Shown here piece after piece: positions 45,767 through 45,839 of a stretch of 45,839 nucleotides of DNA. Source of the DNA: Phycisphaerales bacterium. GTDB taxonomy: Bacteria > Planctomycetota > Phycisphaerae > Phycisphaerales > UBA1924. The notes beneath the pieces are model-generated. The model was not told where the DNA came from and ran no database searches. It saw only the letters and a program-made list of their open reading frames with translations. Location: positions 1-45,839 of the forward strand of contig JADLBU010000097.1 of the NCBI GenBank assembly GCA_020847535.1, in the 5' to 3' direction. Both the position numbers and the translations under genes were made by a program. How positions within the stretch are numbered: position 1 is the first letter of the stretch; the number at the start of each line of letters is the position of its first letter.

Positions 45767-45839
45767 ATGAGACCCAAAGGTACTCCGGCGGAGCTGGAGG
45801 CTCGGCGGCGAAGGGCGGCGGAGCTGCTGCGCCAAGGCA
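45767..45839 (+). CDS. IS630-like transposase, N-terminal fragment (runs off right edge)
   Basis: The first 24 codons read MRPKGTPAELEARRRRAAEL then LRQG, the common start of another IS630-family subgroup whose N-terminal helix-turn-helix follows. It reads outward (rightward). It differs from the left-edge transposase (MPKPDARR...), so the two edges are different elements. About 53 bp between a TA at 45714 and the ATG would be the element's left end. Confidence 0.65.
   Translation, partial: MRPKGTPAELEARRRRAAELLRQG

Noticed and set aside
1..45839. tRNA or rRNA genes
   Set aside because: I looked for T-loop sequences (GGTTCGAATCC type) and rRNA-like stretches on both strands and saw none; a covariance-model search would settle it.

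Overview
The window looks like a chromosomal piece of a GC-rich, Gram-negative member of the Planctomycetota, most likely a Phycisphaerae-type bacterium. The grounds are: several type II secretion-like prepilins with the planctomycete 'FTLIELLVVI' start; two large secreted proteins ending in paired 'GFVDTDDFD' EF-hand/dockerin-like repeats; bactofilins; a lipid A kinase (lpxK); and IS630-type elements. This is inferred from recognised protein families; no database search was possible.

Layout. 0-1.9 kb: the N-terminus of an IS630 transposase at the left edge, then a compact minus-strand operon (prepilin, Cys-rich secreted protein, secreted protein). 2-4.4 kb: trpS, a C-terminal remnant of a type ISP restriction enzyme, and a GNAT acetyltransferase. 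4.5-7.9 kb: a secreted dockerin-like protein and a divergent prepilin. 8-15.6 kb: a ribose/xylose-type sugar ABC importer (permease, binding protein, double ATPase) with a membrane-bound hybrid histidine kinase between binding protein and ATPase. A minus-strand Imm11-like gene inside this cluster is broken by an 88-bp MITE. 15.8-16.8 kb: an ECF sigma factor with a zinc-finger anti-sigma factor. 16.9-21.2 kb: a secreted GH13 glycosidase, a GT2 glycosyltransferase and a second dockerin-like protein. 21.6-22.8 kb: rpsL-rpsG. 22.9-31 kb: two hypotheticals, a DUF255 thioredoxin-fold protein fused to a DsbD-alpha-like domain, two bactofilins, purK and an AstA-like acyltransferase. 31.2-34.9 kb: a single-chain type IIG-like restriction-modification enzyme followed by a 73-bp tandem array. 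34.9-38.1 kb: cysteine dioxygenase, a class V PLP enzyme and a YeiH-type exporter. These could form a route from cysteine through sulfinate to sulfite and export; the PLP enzyme and the exporter diverge from a 19-bp gap. 38.1-45.2 kb: trmD-rplS, lpxK with a small membrane protein, maf, a nitrilase-family amidase, a DUF4126 membrane protein and a Tat-exported amidase. 45.2-45.8 kb: a prepilin remnant cut by a second IS630 transposase that runs off the right edge.

Window-scale signals. (i) Between about 19.6 and 22.9 kb the plus strand changes from C-rich to G-rich regardless of gene direction, the polarity expected at a replication origin. (ii) Many intergenic gaps hold short word-like repeats (7-, 8- and 10-mers and GGCATC-type strings), some of which have entered coding sequence. 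(iii) A palindromic module is shared by the MITE, the 73-bp array and the trpS 3' region. (iv) Many genes lack a Shine-Dalgarno but have a -10-like hexamer 5-9 nt before the start codon, suggesting leaderless transcripts. I saw no tRNA, rRNA or CRISPR array.
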